Shown one piece after another: positions 37,835 to 52,074 of a stretch of DNA of 64,000 nt (within the stretch, counting starts at the first letter, position 1; each line of letters opens with the position of its first letter). Source of the stretch: Dillenia suffruticosa (taxonomy: Eukaryota > Streptophyta > Magnoliopsida > Dilleniales > Dilleniaceae); assembly GCA_033439265.1 (NCBI GenBank), contig JAVTVX010000013.1, positions 24,138,000 to 24,201,999 on the forward strand, written 5' to 3'. The position numbers were made by a program, and so were the translations under genes. Below the pieces are notes generated by a model, which had not been told where the DNA came from, made no database searches, and saw only the letters and a list, made by a program, of their open reading frames with translations.

Positions 37835-39076
37835 GCTTTATAAAAGTTTCAATTCCAACTCTCTCAAAGAAAAACCCTTCCCGGCACATATTGAAAAAAG
37901 CCAATGTTCATTATCTCAGAAGTTCAGTAACCATGTATTGTGCTGTGAGTTAAGAGTAATGGCCATCAAGCCCATCACAACGAGGTTTCTTCCTTAGACG
38001 ATAAGTGTTGCCTGTCTATAATCTTATCTTATCGGCTCGCGAAGAAAAGAAAACGTCTTTTCATCATTTATTTTTATTAATTATTCTTTAAAACTGAGAC
38101 ACCCATGTCAAAACGAATCGACTATTTACCCTTCTTATTAGCAAATTCTCACATTAAAATTTGATGGTTGGATATTTATTTGCCTAAAAATTTGAATCTT
38201 TTTTATATAAAAAAAAAATAAATACTTTTTAATTATATATTTTTTTTATGTTTACAAATCTCTTATTGAATAAAAATGTTAATAAATCAAAGTTTTAGCT
38301 GCCATGAACGAAGAAGAGAAAATTAGCTTACGAGAATGACTGCCTTGTAAAGCTGGTCAACTTTGGTTCCCTCCCCCCCCCGCCCCCCCAAAATAAAAAA
38401 AAAAAAAGAAAAATTTGCCAACACAATTATTGATAGAGATGCCTCGTATTGCGACCAATTAGGGTTTGTCCATTGACTTGTATTTGTTGGAAATAGTTAG
38501 TTCATTTATTTGTTACGTGGATTATTGAATTCTTTATTATAATAATATATATCTATTTATATATATATGATAGAAATTAACAATTAAAATGAAAAAAAAT
38601 AATATATATATATATATATATATATAATACATCTCATTTTTGAACAAATATTTCTTTAAATTTGGTGAATTTTATTTTAAATTGTTTTCTCCTTTTACTC
38701 CGCACATTTAGGGTTTGCGTATTGACTCTCTTCAAGTTTACCGCAATGGATATTGATCGCCCTTGAAAGCTTCGAGTGATCCTTCGATCTACCAAATTCA
38801 CAATTCAATTCAAAGGATATTCAAAGTTTAATTTGTTAAAACACAAGCAATGTTGAATCATATAGAAACTATTTTTCCACAGAGACAAACCGGTCAGGAG
38901 AGAGGGAGATTGGGTGTGGGTTGTGCGAAACGAATCCCTGATTAGAGAACCAAAATAAAAAAGACAGGCATTGTATTAACATTAGAAGAAAAATACCAAG
39001 CGTAAACAAAATTGAGCTCGAGGATTTGAGGCTACCTCCGCACCGCAGCAAAGTATATCAAAAGCTGATGAGCGAG

Positions 39077-39117
<41 letters not shown>

Positions 39118-39744
39118 TTAGGGCTTAATAAGAAAAAACCCTTTCCAACGAATTTTTGCTTATACAGTTATTATTATTATTAAATGAAAGGGATTAAGTG
39201 GGCCTAGCGTCCTGTGCCGAGATGAGGCATCCCAGCAAAGGTATAGCTTAGGGCGGGTGACCAAGTTTGCTTATAATTGTCGGTCGACCCTATATATTAC
39301 CTTTTCATATAATTGTTGAATTTCATTAAATTGTTCAACACTTGCATTTGTTTGTTAGGTAAGTAATAAATCCCTTGATAACCCAAAATATACATTAACC
39401 AAATATTTGGCCTTTTCCTAAAACATGATTACTGCTGATGAAGGTTAAACCAAGGTTACTTGGATATGCCCGCGAATCGAAAATATCATATGGTTATATT
39501 TTAACATCTTTGGTCACCATAATCTAACATTAAATTTGGAATCTATATCAATTTTTGGTTGTTAGATTATAAATATAATTTAATTAAATCTCATATAGGT
39601 GTCTGGTCTTAGGATCAGACAGACAATTTAATGACACTATCAGGTATGAAGCAAAAAATTTTTATATATCTTTATAAATTATAATTTCATATGATTAGGC
39701 TAACAATTTTTAGAGAACAAAAATGATTGAAGATTTGTTTAATT

Positions 39745-39785
<41 letters not shown>

Positions 39786-40034
39786 CTTTTCTTAAAATTT
39801 CATAGAAGACAGCTACACCTAGCCCCTCCTAGGGCCCATATTTATTATAAGTTTGTTCCCAGATAGAGAGGTATATCACATATGCACACCAACAAACAAA
39901 ACCAACACATTAGAACAATAACAAATTTCCCATATATTAAAAATTATCTATAATGAATTTTACTTTATTGGGATTTTGTACAAATTTATTATAGTGAGGA
40001 AACCACTTCGATTTGAACTGGTGTATAAATTAAT
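37835..40034. other. Spacer with a leader-like segment at 38990-39140
   Basis: Mostly AT-rich DNA, with AT runs at about 38602-38626 and 39748-39781 and a C-rich run near 38372-38388. (AG)n lies at 39079-39113. On the minus strand, 39140-39010 looks like a TC-rich plant leader ending in a possible donor (CGCTTG|GTATTT), but no coding exon could be linked to it. The 3' UTR of the phosphatase gene lies just below 40035. Confidence 0.4.
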
Positions 40035-43000
40035 TTACAACAGCCCACATAAACGGGGCCTAGAGCATAACTGCCTTCCATTTGCTTTCACCATTGCCAT
40101 CACTCCAGCAGTCAGTCCTGCCCAGAGCACAGTAGATACAAACTGGTGTGCATTTCGCCCCGCTGTGAACAAGTAATAAAAACTCAATGAAATGACATAG
40201 GCTTGGTAATCTTAAAAATTTTGCCAGATGGCCAAGGAATGGAAAGGATTGATTGATACCTTGGCTCAGAGTGAAGGACGTGACTGTCAAACTTCCAAGA
40301 AGTAAAGCAGAGGCTACCGGGAAATACTGTCAACAAGTGCATCCACAATGAATTAGGGATCACACACAAAAAACTGCATTTGAGTCCCATTACTCACAGC
40401 CTCAAATGATAACAATGCCGCATTCTAGTATACACTATCATGCAAGGACAGTAACTTTTTATTAGGCATCAACTAATTTGAAGTACTAAAAATCCAAGCA
40501 CTTCACCAGAACACTAGACAAAGTTAAGCAATACTAGGGCTAGGGCTCATTGCATCCTCATCAAACCAATCCCAATCCATGGTGCACGGACAAATATAGT
40601 TGCTGCCCCTAGAAGTGCATTTGCAATTCTGTGTGATGCCATTTGCTCCATACTTAGCATTGAGACATTTCAAAGCATCCCCAGTTGCAGTAAGGGACAG
40701 CACACCAACGGCTCAATGTCATGTACTTTTGGCAGAATTTTATCATACCTTCTCATACATTGACATCCTCAATAGAACCAATAATGCATAATGAGGAAGG
40801 GACTTTGCTTCAAGATTGATCTTACTAGTTATGAAACCCTTAAGTTGTAATGGCAAGCCTATATCTGAAGAAGAATAATTGTAGAGTCCACAAGGAAAGG
40901 CTACTGTTCGGAAAAGATTAGGTTAGATCAATGGAAGAACCAAAGATAGCATAAGAAGGATGGCAAACTGCATCATTATCAATACTATTTAATATGAAAC
41001 CCTTATCTGCTATACAATATTATGTTTCCATGATGTAGGTTTTAGATTAAGGGCTAATGGTAAGATGGCTTACAGAGGCAGGGTCAAAACCGTTTAGCTG
41101 GAAAGGGGATGAGCCACGATTGACATTGTATCGACCACTAATAAGATCAATTGCATCCTGAAAACATGTCAAAGAATTGACTTGTCAACCACCAACTGAA
41201 CTCATTCAAGTTATAATAATCAAAGGGTTCTATGTTGGATTGAAAAGAGGCTGCTTGCCTGTCGAATTCCATCCTGGAAATTGTTCAAGTAATATCTTGA
41301 AAGAGCACTCACCCCATCTTTAATTAATCCTCCCAGTGTCTGTTTCCCAAATCTGTAGCATTGCAGATAATGTAAGTTAATAAATTGTGCACTTCATGTC
41401 CTCCAAACCCCAAAGTATACCTGACGAGGTCCCTTTTCAGTGCATGTGTCCCAGAATACTCTAGGCTTATTTCATCACCGTGCTCGACCCACACTACAAT
41501 TAGCAACAGAAACTCACAATAATGGACAAAGCAAAATCATATACAAATTTCAAACTAAATATTTCAGATGGAACCATAACTGACATAAAGCGAGGTTTTA
41601 TAGTATGTGTAAGGATAGAAAAACATACAGGTCTTGAACTTTTCATAATCTTCGTCAAACATAGAGATACACTCTGTACAAGAAAGTACTCCAACCCTCA
41701 GGAGTTGTGCATTTAATGATTTTCGAGCCAGGTAACTCTGTGTAAATTAAAAATGTAGAAATTCCTCAGGAAAATGCATCAAACTACAATGATATGCCAT
41801 TAACACAGAAAAAAAAGCTAGGTGCATATTGACAGTCTGAGCTGGCTGGAGATGCATGCACAGAAGTTAAATCTCAAAAATGAAAATAACACAAACAACC
41901 ACCAGTACGCTTCAACTTGGCTTGCTCAGGGTACAACATGATTCTAATCAACTGAAATATTTCCAGCTTCTTTGAAGCCTATCACTGAATCTAACCACCC
42001 AGTTAAACAACACCTCTTTCTTCACTACACAAACCATGCAATTAAGGCTTTCAGCGAACCTGAGTAACATTTGTTCGATCCAGGCAATCGATGCAGTTAG
42101 ATCTAATAACACCCTTCTGCTCCTCAAGAATTGCTCCTTCTGAGTCTACGAGAAAGTATCTGCTCAGCTGAAAAATATTATTAAAGAATAATAACACAAT
42201 TATGCAAGACCAGCAAACCATTGAAACTGTGTTCTTATTTAGAAAGGCATTAAAGCATCTGATAAGTTTTTATTACCCTTGTTTTTGAATGTCTGCAGAT
42301 ATTTGATCATAGAGCAGCTCCAGGTTTTCAAAGTTCGAGTTGCCACAACTATGATGAAAGTCAAAAGAGATAAACCTGCAATCAGTTTTAAAGCATGATC
42401 AAGTTAGAACTGAGTAGCTTATCCTGTTAAACAATTCCTTGTCTCTACAGTTTTTAATCCAAAAAAAAAATATTGACAAGAGCAAGTGTAGTACACGTTT
42501 TATATACATGTTTACAAATTTCAGATGGTCTCAACAAAACCATCTACTTGTATGCAGTTTGAGCATGTAGAGACTGTGGTTGAAAAGACTTATAACAACA
42601 CTGTAATGATCAAAGAGAAATACCCCTACCGGAATGCCGTTCATGCAAGTTCTATAAAAACAATGAAAAAATGCAATATGTAGGTTAGTGGTCCTTTGCT
42701 CATTTCTCTTTCGTTTTGTTATTTTCATGAGTTATATAAGAAAGAAATAAATCATCTTTCAAATTATATTATGGTCTGATTCAAAACATCACCTCACACT
42801 TGGCAGCTTCTGCATTTCATTTGCATATGCCACACTCAACTGGCCTTCATCACCATGCTACAATGGTAAGATTTGTAGATGTGACTTAGATGATTATCAA
42901 TCACAGTTTCCTAACCAGAATATAGTCAACACATCAAGCTGAAAAGCAAAACTTTTATACTTTTCAGTAAGAGAAGTTAGAAACCTTACTTTATCAGTTA

Positions 43001-45899
43001 GGTCAACCACAATAACCTCTCCATATCTTTGTTGTAGATCATTAAAGTGACGCTCCACAACTCTTGACTGGAGAAGGACAAAGTACCAAATATGAATAAC
43101 TGCCCATGATTAAACAACAAATAGTGGAATAGACATTCAACCTAAAGAAGTTACATACCGTTTCCTCGTGATTAATCATGTTAAGACGAGGTTTATAGCT
43201 CAAGTCAACAATTTGCTCCCAAAGTAGAGGAATTGAACCACGGACCTACATAATGATACCTCTCAGCAATGAAACACAAAATAGATTAACAGTGGATTTT
43301 GCTAAAAAAAGAAAAAAAAGGAAAAGGATCCAAATATCAGAGAAGAAGAGACATAAGAGGGACACTAGGTTAAAGAAGGTCCAAGCTTTTAATCAATCAA
43401 AGGACACTAAAGGAATTCACAACCAATATATGACCAAAAAATAGTTCAATTTGATGTATCAAGGGTAAAAGTCACTTGTCCACAAAGTTCATGCCTTTTA
43501 AATACTCCAGCATCATTAGTCCTAGAATTTTACTGCAATTATTAAAAGCAGCAAACTTCTCAAATATTGGTGATTGAAGTATACGTGAAAGAAAAATTTT
43601 GCTTCTAGGGACCTGCATGATACATTTGAATCACCTGAAGAAATGAGGAAACAAGTCCTTCAGTTTCCAACACCTGCTCAGTTTCAATAAAATTAGCAGT
43701 GTCACCATTAAGATTAGCTCCTCTTCTCCACATTCTTGTTCCTAAATTCAACAAATCACCACATCACTGTATAGCAGCAATCTACTTATGGCCAATAACA
43801 ATCAATAATATCCACGTCATTACCTAAACGCCTTGTGCACCTCCTTGAGATCAATGTAATAGAGATAGGGGAGTTTTTCATTTTAAGTTGTTCTGCCTGA
43901 AAGCTTAAGCCTTGGTCAAGAGAAAACATAACATATAGTTCACAAATCTGAAAGTGCATACACATGCATAAGTTGACAGAAAGAGATGTGCATACACGCC
44001 GCACACACTCACATGCACAAAGAATAAGAGCAATAAGCAACAAAAAGCAAAAGGATATTTCCTTGTACTACAGGAATGATGAAGCTATCAAGCTGTAACA
44101 AGAAACACATGCAGCAAATTAGAAATATTGTGAATTAAACTTCTGATGAGAAAAGAAAGAGCCTTATAATTTCAAAAACATTTCATACTGATGTGCAAAG
44201 AATGCTCTAAGTTAAACAGAAGAGATATCTCACCTTACACTCAATAAGGTCCTCCAAGAGATTTCTGTTCCAAACAAATCTAGGGTCAGCCTGAAATCCA
44301 GATGAAAATCCAAAAGGTTTCAATATCCTATAAACTAGAAAAAACTTAAGCAGACTGTAAAGTCATTTAGCAGACAAATGATCTATTAAGAAATCCAACT
44401 TTTAATGTTTTCAATATCCTGTAAACTTCAAATCTTACTGTTACTGATTGTTTCTGAAACTCTGCAGGCAAAATCAATTAAAGAAATAAATTCAAAGCTT
44501 GTGCATAGGCCCTCTACAATTGACAAAAACAAATATGCAACTTCTGACGAATGCATAAGAAAACATACCTGCTTCCAAGTTGGCTTACCAGTCCATCCAT
44601 CTGTGAGACTAAACCTTCGCTGTATGCTGGTAAACATGAACAAATGAGTCTACATGGCAAAAGTTTTTCACTAGATATGAAGCCGAAGCCGAAGCCGAAT
44701 AAAATATCCATAAGATAGCAAAAGACTATGATAATTAAAGAGCACAAGACAACGGTAGGAGAACTTACTTCAATGTTATATCTGTGTCATATGAAAAGTA
44801 CAGCCCTGGAGTGGATTCCACTGTCTTCAACAGGGTCATGAAGTAGGATTCATCTCTTTTCTGAAGAAGAGGCAATGATGATCTATTAGGTTGCGACTTG
44901 CAAGCAAATAATACCAAAACCTTACAGCCATAAAAGGTGATGGCTACTTAAAATGCAACTTACTTAGTCCGAGAGGTAAAACTTACTTCTTGAAAAGTTG
45001 AGTGCCGCAAAGCCTCATTGCAGCACAAGAACTTCATGGACATAATTCTGAAAACAGGGAAGCCAAGATAAGTTCCAACTTCTTTCCGTGAAGTAATTAC
45101 AAGAACATATGTTCCTGCACCCAAATCCAAAAAAAAAAAAAAAAAAGATGAGCTTGAAGACCATGATTCACAACAACGAGCATAAGTAACCTAATTTCCT
45201 TTATACGCTCCCCCACATTTTCCACGAGCTTTAAGCTTATTGAGTTCTTGCCCCATCAAAAAAAAAAAAGAATAAAAAAGACAAAATATAATTACAAAGT
45301 AAGCCCCTTCGCCCCCCCCCCCGGCGGCCCATCTTCAACTTTAAAAGCACAAGCATCTACCCTTTTGCACTAAGATTTTACGAAAAAGAATTAGGAAACG
45401 CACACAAAGAGTAAGACAAGCAAAAGCTATTCAAGTAACTCAATAACCATTGCAATACAGGAAATGGGTACTAAATTAAAAAGTCTTGGTCAAGTAAAAT
45501 TACCTGCAAGCAATCTAATTGTACCAGCCACCCCATAAATTGTGGAGACTTTGGAAGGTTTTCCCGATTTATCATCTGTGACAATTAATGTAGTAAAAAC
45601 ATCAAAAGACAGGAAGAGTGGATTATCAAAAACGGTAATTGAAACAAAAGGGCCCAAATGTGAACATACCCCAAATGACTAATAAAACATTTCAACCGTA
45701 AATTCATTAAAATTAGAAACATAGACAACCAAGTAGTGAAATTTTTAAGAATCTGACCAATATTTGGGTCGATATCTCCAGTAGAACGACTGATTTGAAA
45801 TCCCTGATCAGGAAAATCTACAGACTTTATAACAAATTTGTCAGGAAATTCCTGCAACTCGAATCGATCATACAGTCTAAATCCCTTCGAAGTCTCCAT
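40035..45899 (-). CDS. SAC8: SAC-domain phosphoinositide phosphatase (SAC6/7/8 clade)
   Basis: Twenty exons, 5' to 3': 45899-45758, 45575-45504, 45114-44987, 44860-44769, 44626-44569, 44290-44234, 44092-44059, 43904-43824, 43741-43635, 43245-43159, 43067-42990, 42857-42793, 42375-42277, 42159-42060, 41737-41629, 41493-41421, 41352-41259, 41157-41074, 40326-40260 and 40162-40035. The product is 584 residues. The SAC domain includes [40 protein letters not shown] and the catalytic CX5R loop [15 protein letters not shown] (C389-R395). Two C-terminal hydrophobic segments (about 522-541 and 550-566) match the ER-anchored plant SAC6/7/8 group, which dephosphorylates PI4P-type lipids. The start [21 protein letters not shown] resembles SAC8 most, so the symbol is tentative. 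Intron 7 appears U12-type and intron 17 is GC-AG. Confidence 0.9.
43905..44058 (-). other. U12-type intron in the SAC phosphatase gene
   Basis: The sense-strand donor after CAAGGAA is ATATCCTTTT, an exact U12 5' splice-site consensus. A branch-like TCTCTTGAC lies about 11 nt before the acceptor, the spacing expected for U12 introns. Frame and homology ([10 protein letters not shown]) place the acceptor after CTTAA, giving apparent AT-AA ends. No in-frame GT-AG alternative joins exons 7 and 8 while keeping the conserved residues. Confidence 0.65.
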
Positions 45900-47695
45900 T
45901 TTTTTTTTTCTTTTTGTCTTTCACGGATTCAAAATAATAACGTCAAACCCTAAAGCTTTTCCTTTTTCTCGAGGATAATTGATCTTGATCCTGATCGTTG
46001 CAGAGGTCAAAGAGAGATGATCACAACAACTTGTCAGGTTCAGATGACGCGCATCGCAGCGATGGTCCATTAGCAGAGAGGATTTCAAATTAAATGACGA
46101 TTATGTCCTCGGATTAGAGTTGGATAGACTGATCTTGAAACCATGTTCCGTGTTTTGGTAAATAAAAATAATCCAATCACACAATTTTCCGTGGGGCCCA
46201 ATACCAATTGGACAGCCTTTGACATTTTAAATCAATAATTTTAGATAAACAAAATTGATGTATTTTTATTTAATTTAATTCAAATAAATATTTAGTTAAA
46301 AATTAATCGTAATATATAATTAAATGTATTTAATATATAATTTATTTAATATTATTCTTGATATAACTTTTATGGTCCCGGCCCCAATTAAGAATGGGAA
46401 GGGCTCACCTAGTACCATTGATACTCTTTAAATCTTTTTATTCACTAATTTAATTTATAATTACTTTTGAGTTCCTTGAAATAAATCATTAAAATATTTG
46501 TTTGCACAGGTTGAGATTATAAAATAAGATTAAATAAAGTTTGTAATGCAAAAATATGATAACAATTTTAATCTTTATATTAATTAATTTTAATTTTATT
46601 ATATTTTAAATTAAGAAATTAATAAAAATACAAAATTTTACAAATAAAAAATAATTTATTATATGGTAATTAAATTTTTAATATTAAAGTTATATTTAAT
46701 CTCAATCTAATCCCTTCTAAGGAGTCCGAACAGGCAAAGATGTCATTTGCTATAAGCAGAAAGATGCTGTTGAATAACTCATCGTTTTCATGAACCTTCC
46801 TCTGGCCACCCGGGTTCAAATGCCCAATAACTCAATGGGCTGCGCCAGAAGTTTCGAGTTTTGACCAGATAAGTACATTACCTAAACCATCTTATCAACT
46901 TCTATTTTGATTTTTTTTTTTTTTTTTACGTAAAGTTACGAAAATTATAAAAATTTATATAATCGTTCAAATACACAATCTTAAAAAAAAAAAGATTTTT
47001 TTTTACCTATAAACATCTATTTCAAAATTTTCTTGAACCACCGAAGAAGGGACCTCAAGGATATTGGTTTTTAAATACCAAAGAAATTAGAGTGGAGGCA
47101 CAATCCTTGCAAAAGCCTGTCATTTCATTTTCATTTGTCTTGATGAGCTCAACGTTTTGCTCTTCAAAGCTACGCAGGAGTTAACTTCTTTGCGGCTCTC
47201 CTTGATCTGGAAGAAGATCACCCATTTAAGGAATGGAAGTATGGTGAAGAAAGCACTTTCATTTCAGTTTCATATACGACAAGCATTGTGAAATTTTTTA
47301 TGTATCTTTCTATCAGTCCCAACCAAAGTCCAGTTTCTGCTTGCCGCTTAAGTCCGAGGAGAACTCTCCTAACTTGGGTGATTCACCGAGAATCCCCCTT
47401 TTCAATTGGGAATAGGGTGGTTTTGAGGTTCATCCATAACTAGTAAATGTAAGTGTGCACCTCACCCACCATCTCCATAACTGCATAACAGTATCACCAC
47501 AAAGATAGAGAAAAATAAAATGAGGCATTTCTGCAAGAGAAGAACCAGCATAAAAGAAATGTAATTGCATTTTTCAAAGATCCTTCAAATTGATATAATT
47601 TCGTTCAACTCATACAAGATTGCTTCGTCTAATCTAGGTTCACTCCATCCAACTTTTGCCAACACAAAAAAAATAGAAAAGAAAAATGACTTACA
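45900..47695. other. Spacer between the SAC and GRXS16 genes
   Basis: Sequence next to 45900 is the SAC leader and promoter, including AACCCTAAAGC on the plus strand. 46200-46700 is AT-rich. No gene is seen. The 3' UTR of GRXS16 lies below 47696. Confidence 0.5.
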
Positions 47696-49649
47696 TCACT
47701 TTTGAAATAAACCAGCAAGCTCACCCTTCTCATACATGGATGACAGGATATCACATCCTCCAACCAACTCTCCATTCACAAAAATCTGAGGAAATGTTGG
47801 CCAGTTACTATAGCTCTTCAATGTCTCTCTCAAACCATAATTATACTCCTCATCAAGCACATTAACAGTCTCATAATCCACCCCCACACTTTCAAGAATA
47901 CCAACTACCCTCTGTGAGAATCCACACATTGGTGCACTTCTTGATCCTTTGATGAAGGCAACCACCTTGTTCTCCTTGACCAACCTATCTATAAGTTCGT
48001 CAAGTGCCACTGTGAGTTGGACATGACGGCCAGGAGTCAGACGGATATCAGCCTTCTTCCTTGGTGCCTGTCGGACCCATGTGGTGTTCCCCGTTTCATT
48101 ACCTGGTGGGACCTTCCCTGTGGCTCCTATTTGTTCTTCCATCCATGACTTCCAAGCTTGTGTTAAAGCTGATCTATCAGGATCATCTACCACCGCAACC
48201 TAAATAGTTAAATCATAGTTAGGGGCACATACTCTTTTAACTATCTTCATTATTGTGTATAATACAGACAAGCTGAATGGAAACAGGATAAATAAGCAAA
48301 AGAAGACCATATAGCTCAAAATGGCAATCTGGGTACAATGGCTTCTTATATTTAACTAAGGTTCAGTGAAAACAAAGTTGCTATTGGGACTCATTTTATA
48401 CAAACAGATACCATACACTAAATGGCAATGGCCAAGGGCCAGTACCAAGCACAAGAAGCGGAAGTGTGACAGGAAATTGTGCTCATTTTTCTGCATTGTA
48501 CGACAAATTCTCAACCTAGATAATACTCAATCGGCTCATCTGCACTTGGCAGTCATTAACATTTAACTATTGATATACAAAACCCATAACCCTTCTGAAG
48601 TTGTTCCTTTAATGTCTGATTTGGTTTCTTTTTTTTTTTTTTTTTCTTTCTTCCCCAGCAGGTTTGTAACTTATGCCTTAAGCAGATTGCATTCAATCCA
48701 TGTTCACATTCACAAGGCTAAGCTTGTACCCTTGTGTGTAAGTAGGTTCGATAAGCCCTAGAAATGGAAAGAACAGCTGAGCATTAGTTTTGTGATCCCC
48801 AGATTGTGCTCATTTCTTACATTAATTGAATCATCCATTAAGAATAAATTCTTCTTGAGATGATAGAGACCTAAGGATTTTCTTTTCTTTTTTTTTTTTT
48901 TGGGTCGAATGGAGCCATGGAAAGCTGAATCTAATCATTTGCTATTCAACCCGACCTAACGATTTTCTTAATTGGGAACTAATCATTTGCTATGGAGTAC
49001 CTAATTGCGAAAATCAAGACATTAATGATTTAGGAATACCGACTTGGCTTCGTTTTCAAGTCACGATGTCATCAATAACCAACAAAGCAATTTCTATGGG
49101 AACTCCATTTTCAAACCATTCAATGCAATCAAGATCAACAAAACCACTTTAGTCTATGCAAAAATAATTTCAAACTTTTTCAATTATACGCAATCTAATA
49201 AGGAATCCGAAATCGAGATTAAGGGCAATGGAGCGGGCGCAACATACCTTAACGGAAGAGCAAAGTTCCGGCAAAGAATTCCGGTGAGCGACAACACTTG
49301 CTCCGATGTTCCGAGATATTCCGATGAACTGAAGCTCGTGGTTTTTATCAAAAACCGCGTACACGCCGGACTCCGACGGTAGTTTCCCAGCGAGCTCATC
49401 AGATTCCGATGTGACAGAGACAAGTTCAGCCTCGGAGAGTTTCTTGAGAGCTGCGACAATGATTAGAGATCGAGGTCGTCTAGTGTTGACGGTAATACTA
49501 GGTTTGAAATTGATAGAGGTGGAAGAGAAGAATGAGGAGTTTTTGGTTTGGAAATGGAGGGAGAGATTTGGATTAATTTTGGTCGAAGAAGAACATGTAT
49601 AACGTAGAGAGATCGAACTGTGAGCTGGAAGTAAGTTGATTGTAGCCAT
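47696..49649 (-). CDS. GRXS16: Plastid bifunctional monothiol glutaredoxin S16
   Basis: Two exons: 49649-49248 and 48199-47696, with a 1,048-nt GT-AG intron. The product is 301 residues. The first about 60 residues are Ser/Asn-rich, a plausible chloroplast transit peptide. An N-terminal GIY-YIG-like domain follows (GVY at 95-97, FIG at 108-110). After a linker with [20 protein letters not shown] comes a CGFS-type glutaredoxin domain. It carries the active-site CGFS at 226-229, [18 protein letters not shown] and the FIKGSRSAP loop. CGFS glutaredoxins carry and transfer [2Fe-2S] clusters; the GIY-YIG plus Grx fusion is specific to GRXS16 (CXIP2). The ATG at 49649 is used because the upstream extension starts at TTG. 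The exon junction (SVK|VAVVDD) matches the family. Confidence 0.94.
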
Positions 49650-52074
49650 TGGGGAGAGCGAGAGAGAGAGAAGCCTTCTTCTTCGTGACAAGCCTCGGGG
49701 AATTGGGGCAGACTAATTTCTTCAGTTTGACGACTAGGAATTTTATCTTTAAAATAATCCCGAGAATAATTATATGCGTGAAATATCTAATTTTACTACG
49801 GTTCTTACTTTATTTAATATATTTTAAAAATATTTAATTTGAATTATATTTATTTATGAGATATATTTTTATAAATAATTTTTTTAATCAAGTATTTAAC
49901 TTATAATCCATAAGGGCTCCCCCAGTGCACTCACTTTCCCTTGCATTGCAAAAAATGTTTAACCCATAACTTCGAGATCATAAAAAAATAATTCAACGTC
50001 ACACTAAAATTTATCTTCTATTTAACTTATAATTTCATAATCATGAAATTAATTTTTTTTTCACTTATTCCGATAATTGTTTTGATGGGTTAACTTTATA
50101 AATCGAATAGAATATAAAAAAGATACTTTATAATATAATATTTTTATATATACAATACCTAATAAGCTTTCAATTAATTAGTTTGAAATAAGTGTTAAAG
50201 AGTTTAGTTTATTTATTATGAAATTAAAATCTAAATTTTACGGTTTTAGAGTTTAGATTAAAAAAATTATATATTTAAACATTAGTGTAGTCGTTTGTTT
50301 TTTTTTTTTTAATTAGGATTCCTTTATTTTGGCCTCAAAAATGAAAACGCACTAATTTTATTTAAAACGGCCCTCGGTACCTATATGACTGTCAAAATCT
50401 AAGTTGTTCTAAGATTGAAAATATTTATTCGTGATCTAAAATATAATAAAAATTCACTCTAAAATAAAACATAACAGAATCAAATAGGAATAGGGAATTA
50501 GGTTAACTAATTTTTTTTAGTTCGGTGGCAATTAGATTTTTGTGTCTTTAATCTAAGTGTCTTATGACTTATAGGGATCTGTATTAAAGGGAGTTAGGGA
50601 GTCATATTAATCATCTTATCATAATTATGAATGTGAAATATCTCATTCTTTTGGGAGTCAGGGGGTTACACATATCGTGTAAACATAATTTTCTTTGATT
50701 ATCAAATCCATAATTCCATCATCACGAAATTAATTTCTTGTTTGCTTAATCATCTTGACTGGTTAATCTTCGGAGTTGAAGGGAATAGATCAACATGCAT
50801 CAAAATATATATTTCAGATACATAAATTAGTTTGAAGTATTAAGATTTTAACACTCATAAATTCTAAACTTATCTCGATGCTTAGGAATACCCTGTATGA
50901 GAGATTAAGGGTTTTGAAACCAAGTATTCATGTGTCATTAACATTCCACGGTTGAGTTCATTTTATGTCATTAATACTATTCCCACATAACCTCAAGTCT
51001 TTTCATGGATGCCCTTTGCCTTTCTTTTGGTTTTAAGTCATTTAAGAATAGCCTTCAACTAAAGACAATCGACCTCCCAACTAGCAAGGGCATGGACCAG
51101 GGACATAGACTGGGCAATAAAGAAAATCATGACATATCCTCCAACATTACCTTAATCTTTTCACACAAATGTCACGAGAACTTGTATAAGAAAGCTTAAT
51201 CATTACAAGAGCAATGGACATAACGACAATCGATACTAAATTTTCATCTTCTTGATTTAAACTAGAGAGACTACAAAATTGAAAAAAAAAGCATTACTAT
51301 TATTTTATTATTATTATTATTCTTTTTTTTATATAGTACCCACAACTCCATTGGCGAAACTAGATAGATGAAAAGCGTGCTTACTTCATGATTAGTGGAG
51401 CATTATGAATAATTCAGCCAGACACAAGCCCTGTGAATATAAACACTAGAGTTATGTAAAAGGCATGAATTTAACCAATTTAGAATGAACCATCAGCAAA
51501 CGTAGATTCTTAATCTTGTCCTTTATATGAATTAATTATAATTTGAACACGATTACTTGCAGCAATATGGTGTCTTGTGTCTTGCTGCTCACTCGATGAC
51601 ATAGAAAGCCAAGATACTGCATCTATGGTGATGCTATCAAGGATCCACCAACTTGGAGCATACTGTTGAATAATTATTACAACGAATAAATATAGCAAGT
51701 AGATGTCATAAGAGAGAGAGAAAGAGAGAGTTTAGCGCATTTTTTCCATGGATGGCCATTTCTCACCTAATGCATACCTTAAAGGTCTATGTGATGGCAA
51801 TGGCGCAGAGGTTGATGACATCAAATAATTTCCGTAGAGGGTATATGACATAAGGTGCTCAAGATGGTGGCTTTCCAACTTATCACTAACCTCCATTATG
51901 CACTTTAAACAACGCAATCATGGAGAAGACTTTAGCTTCACTCCTACTCAACAACCCATAAAATATGCGACTAAAGCTTATCCAAAAAAATCCTCATAAT
52001 TCTGTTGCATATGTGCTATATTCCTGAATCGGCTTCTGTCCATCCTCCATTGAGCAAGTCGGCTTTCCTTAACC
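49650..52074. other. Spacer, GRXS16 promoter to TBL leader
   Basis: Immediately above 49650 is the GRXS16 leader, rich in GA on the plus strand. 49750-51000 is AT-rich without a recognisable gene. 51500-52000 has no convincing exon; the TBL leader precedes 52075. A (GA)n patch lies near 51711-51728. Confidence 0.5.
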
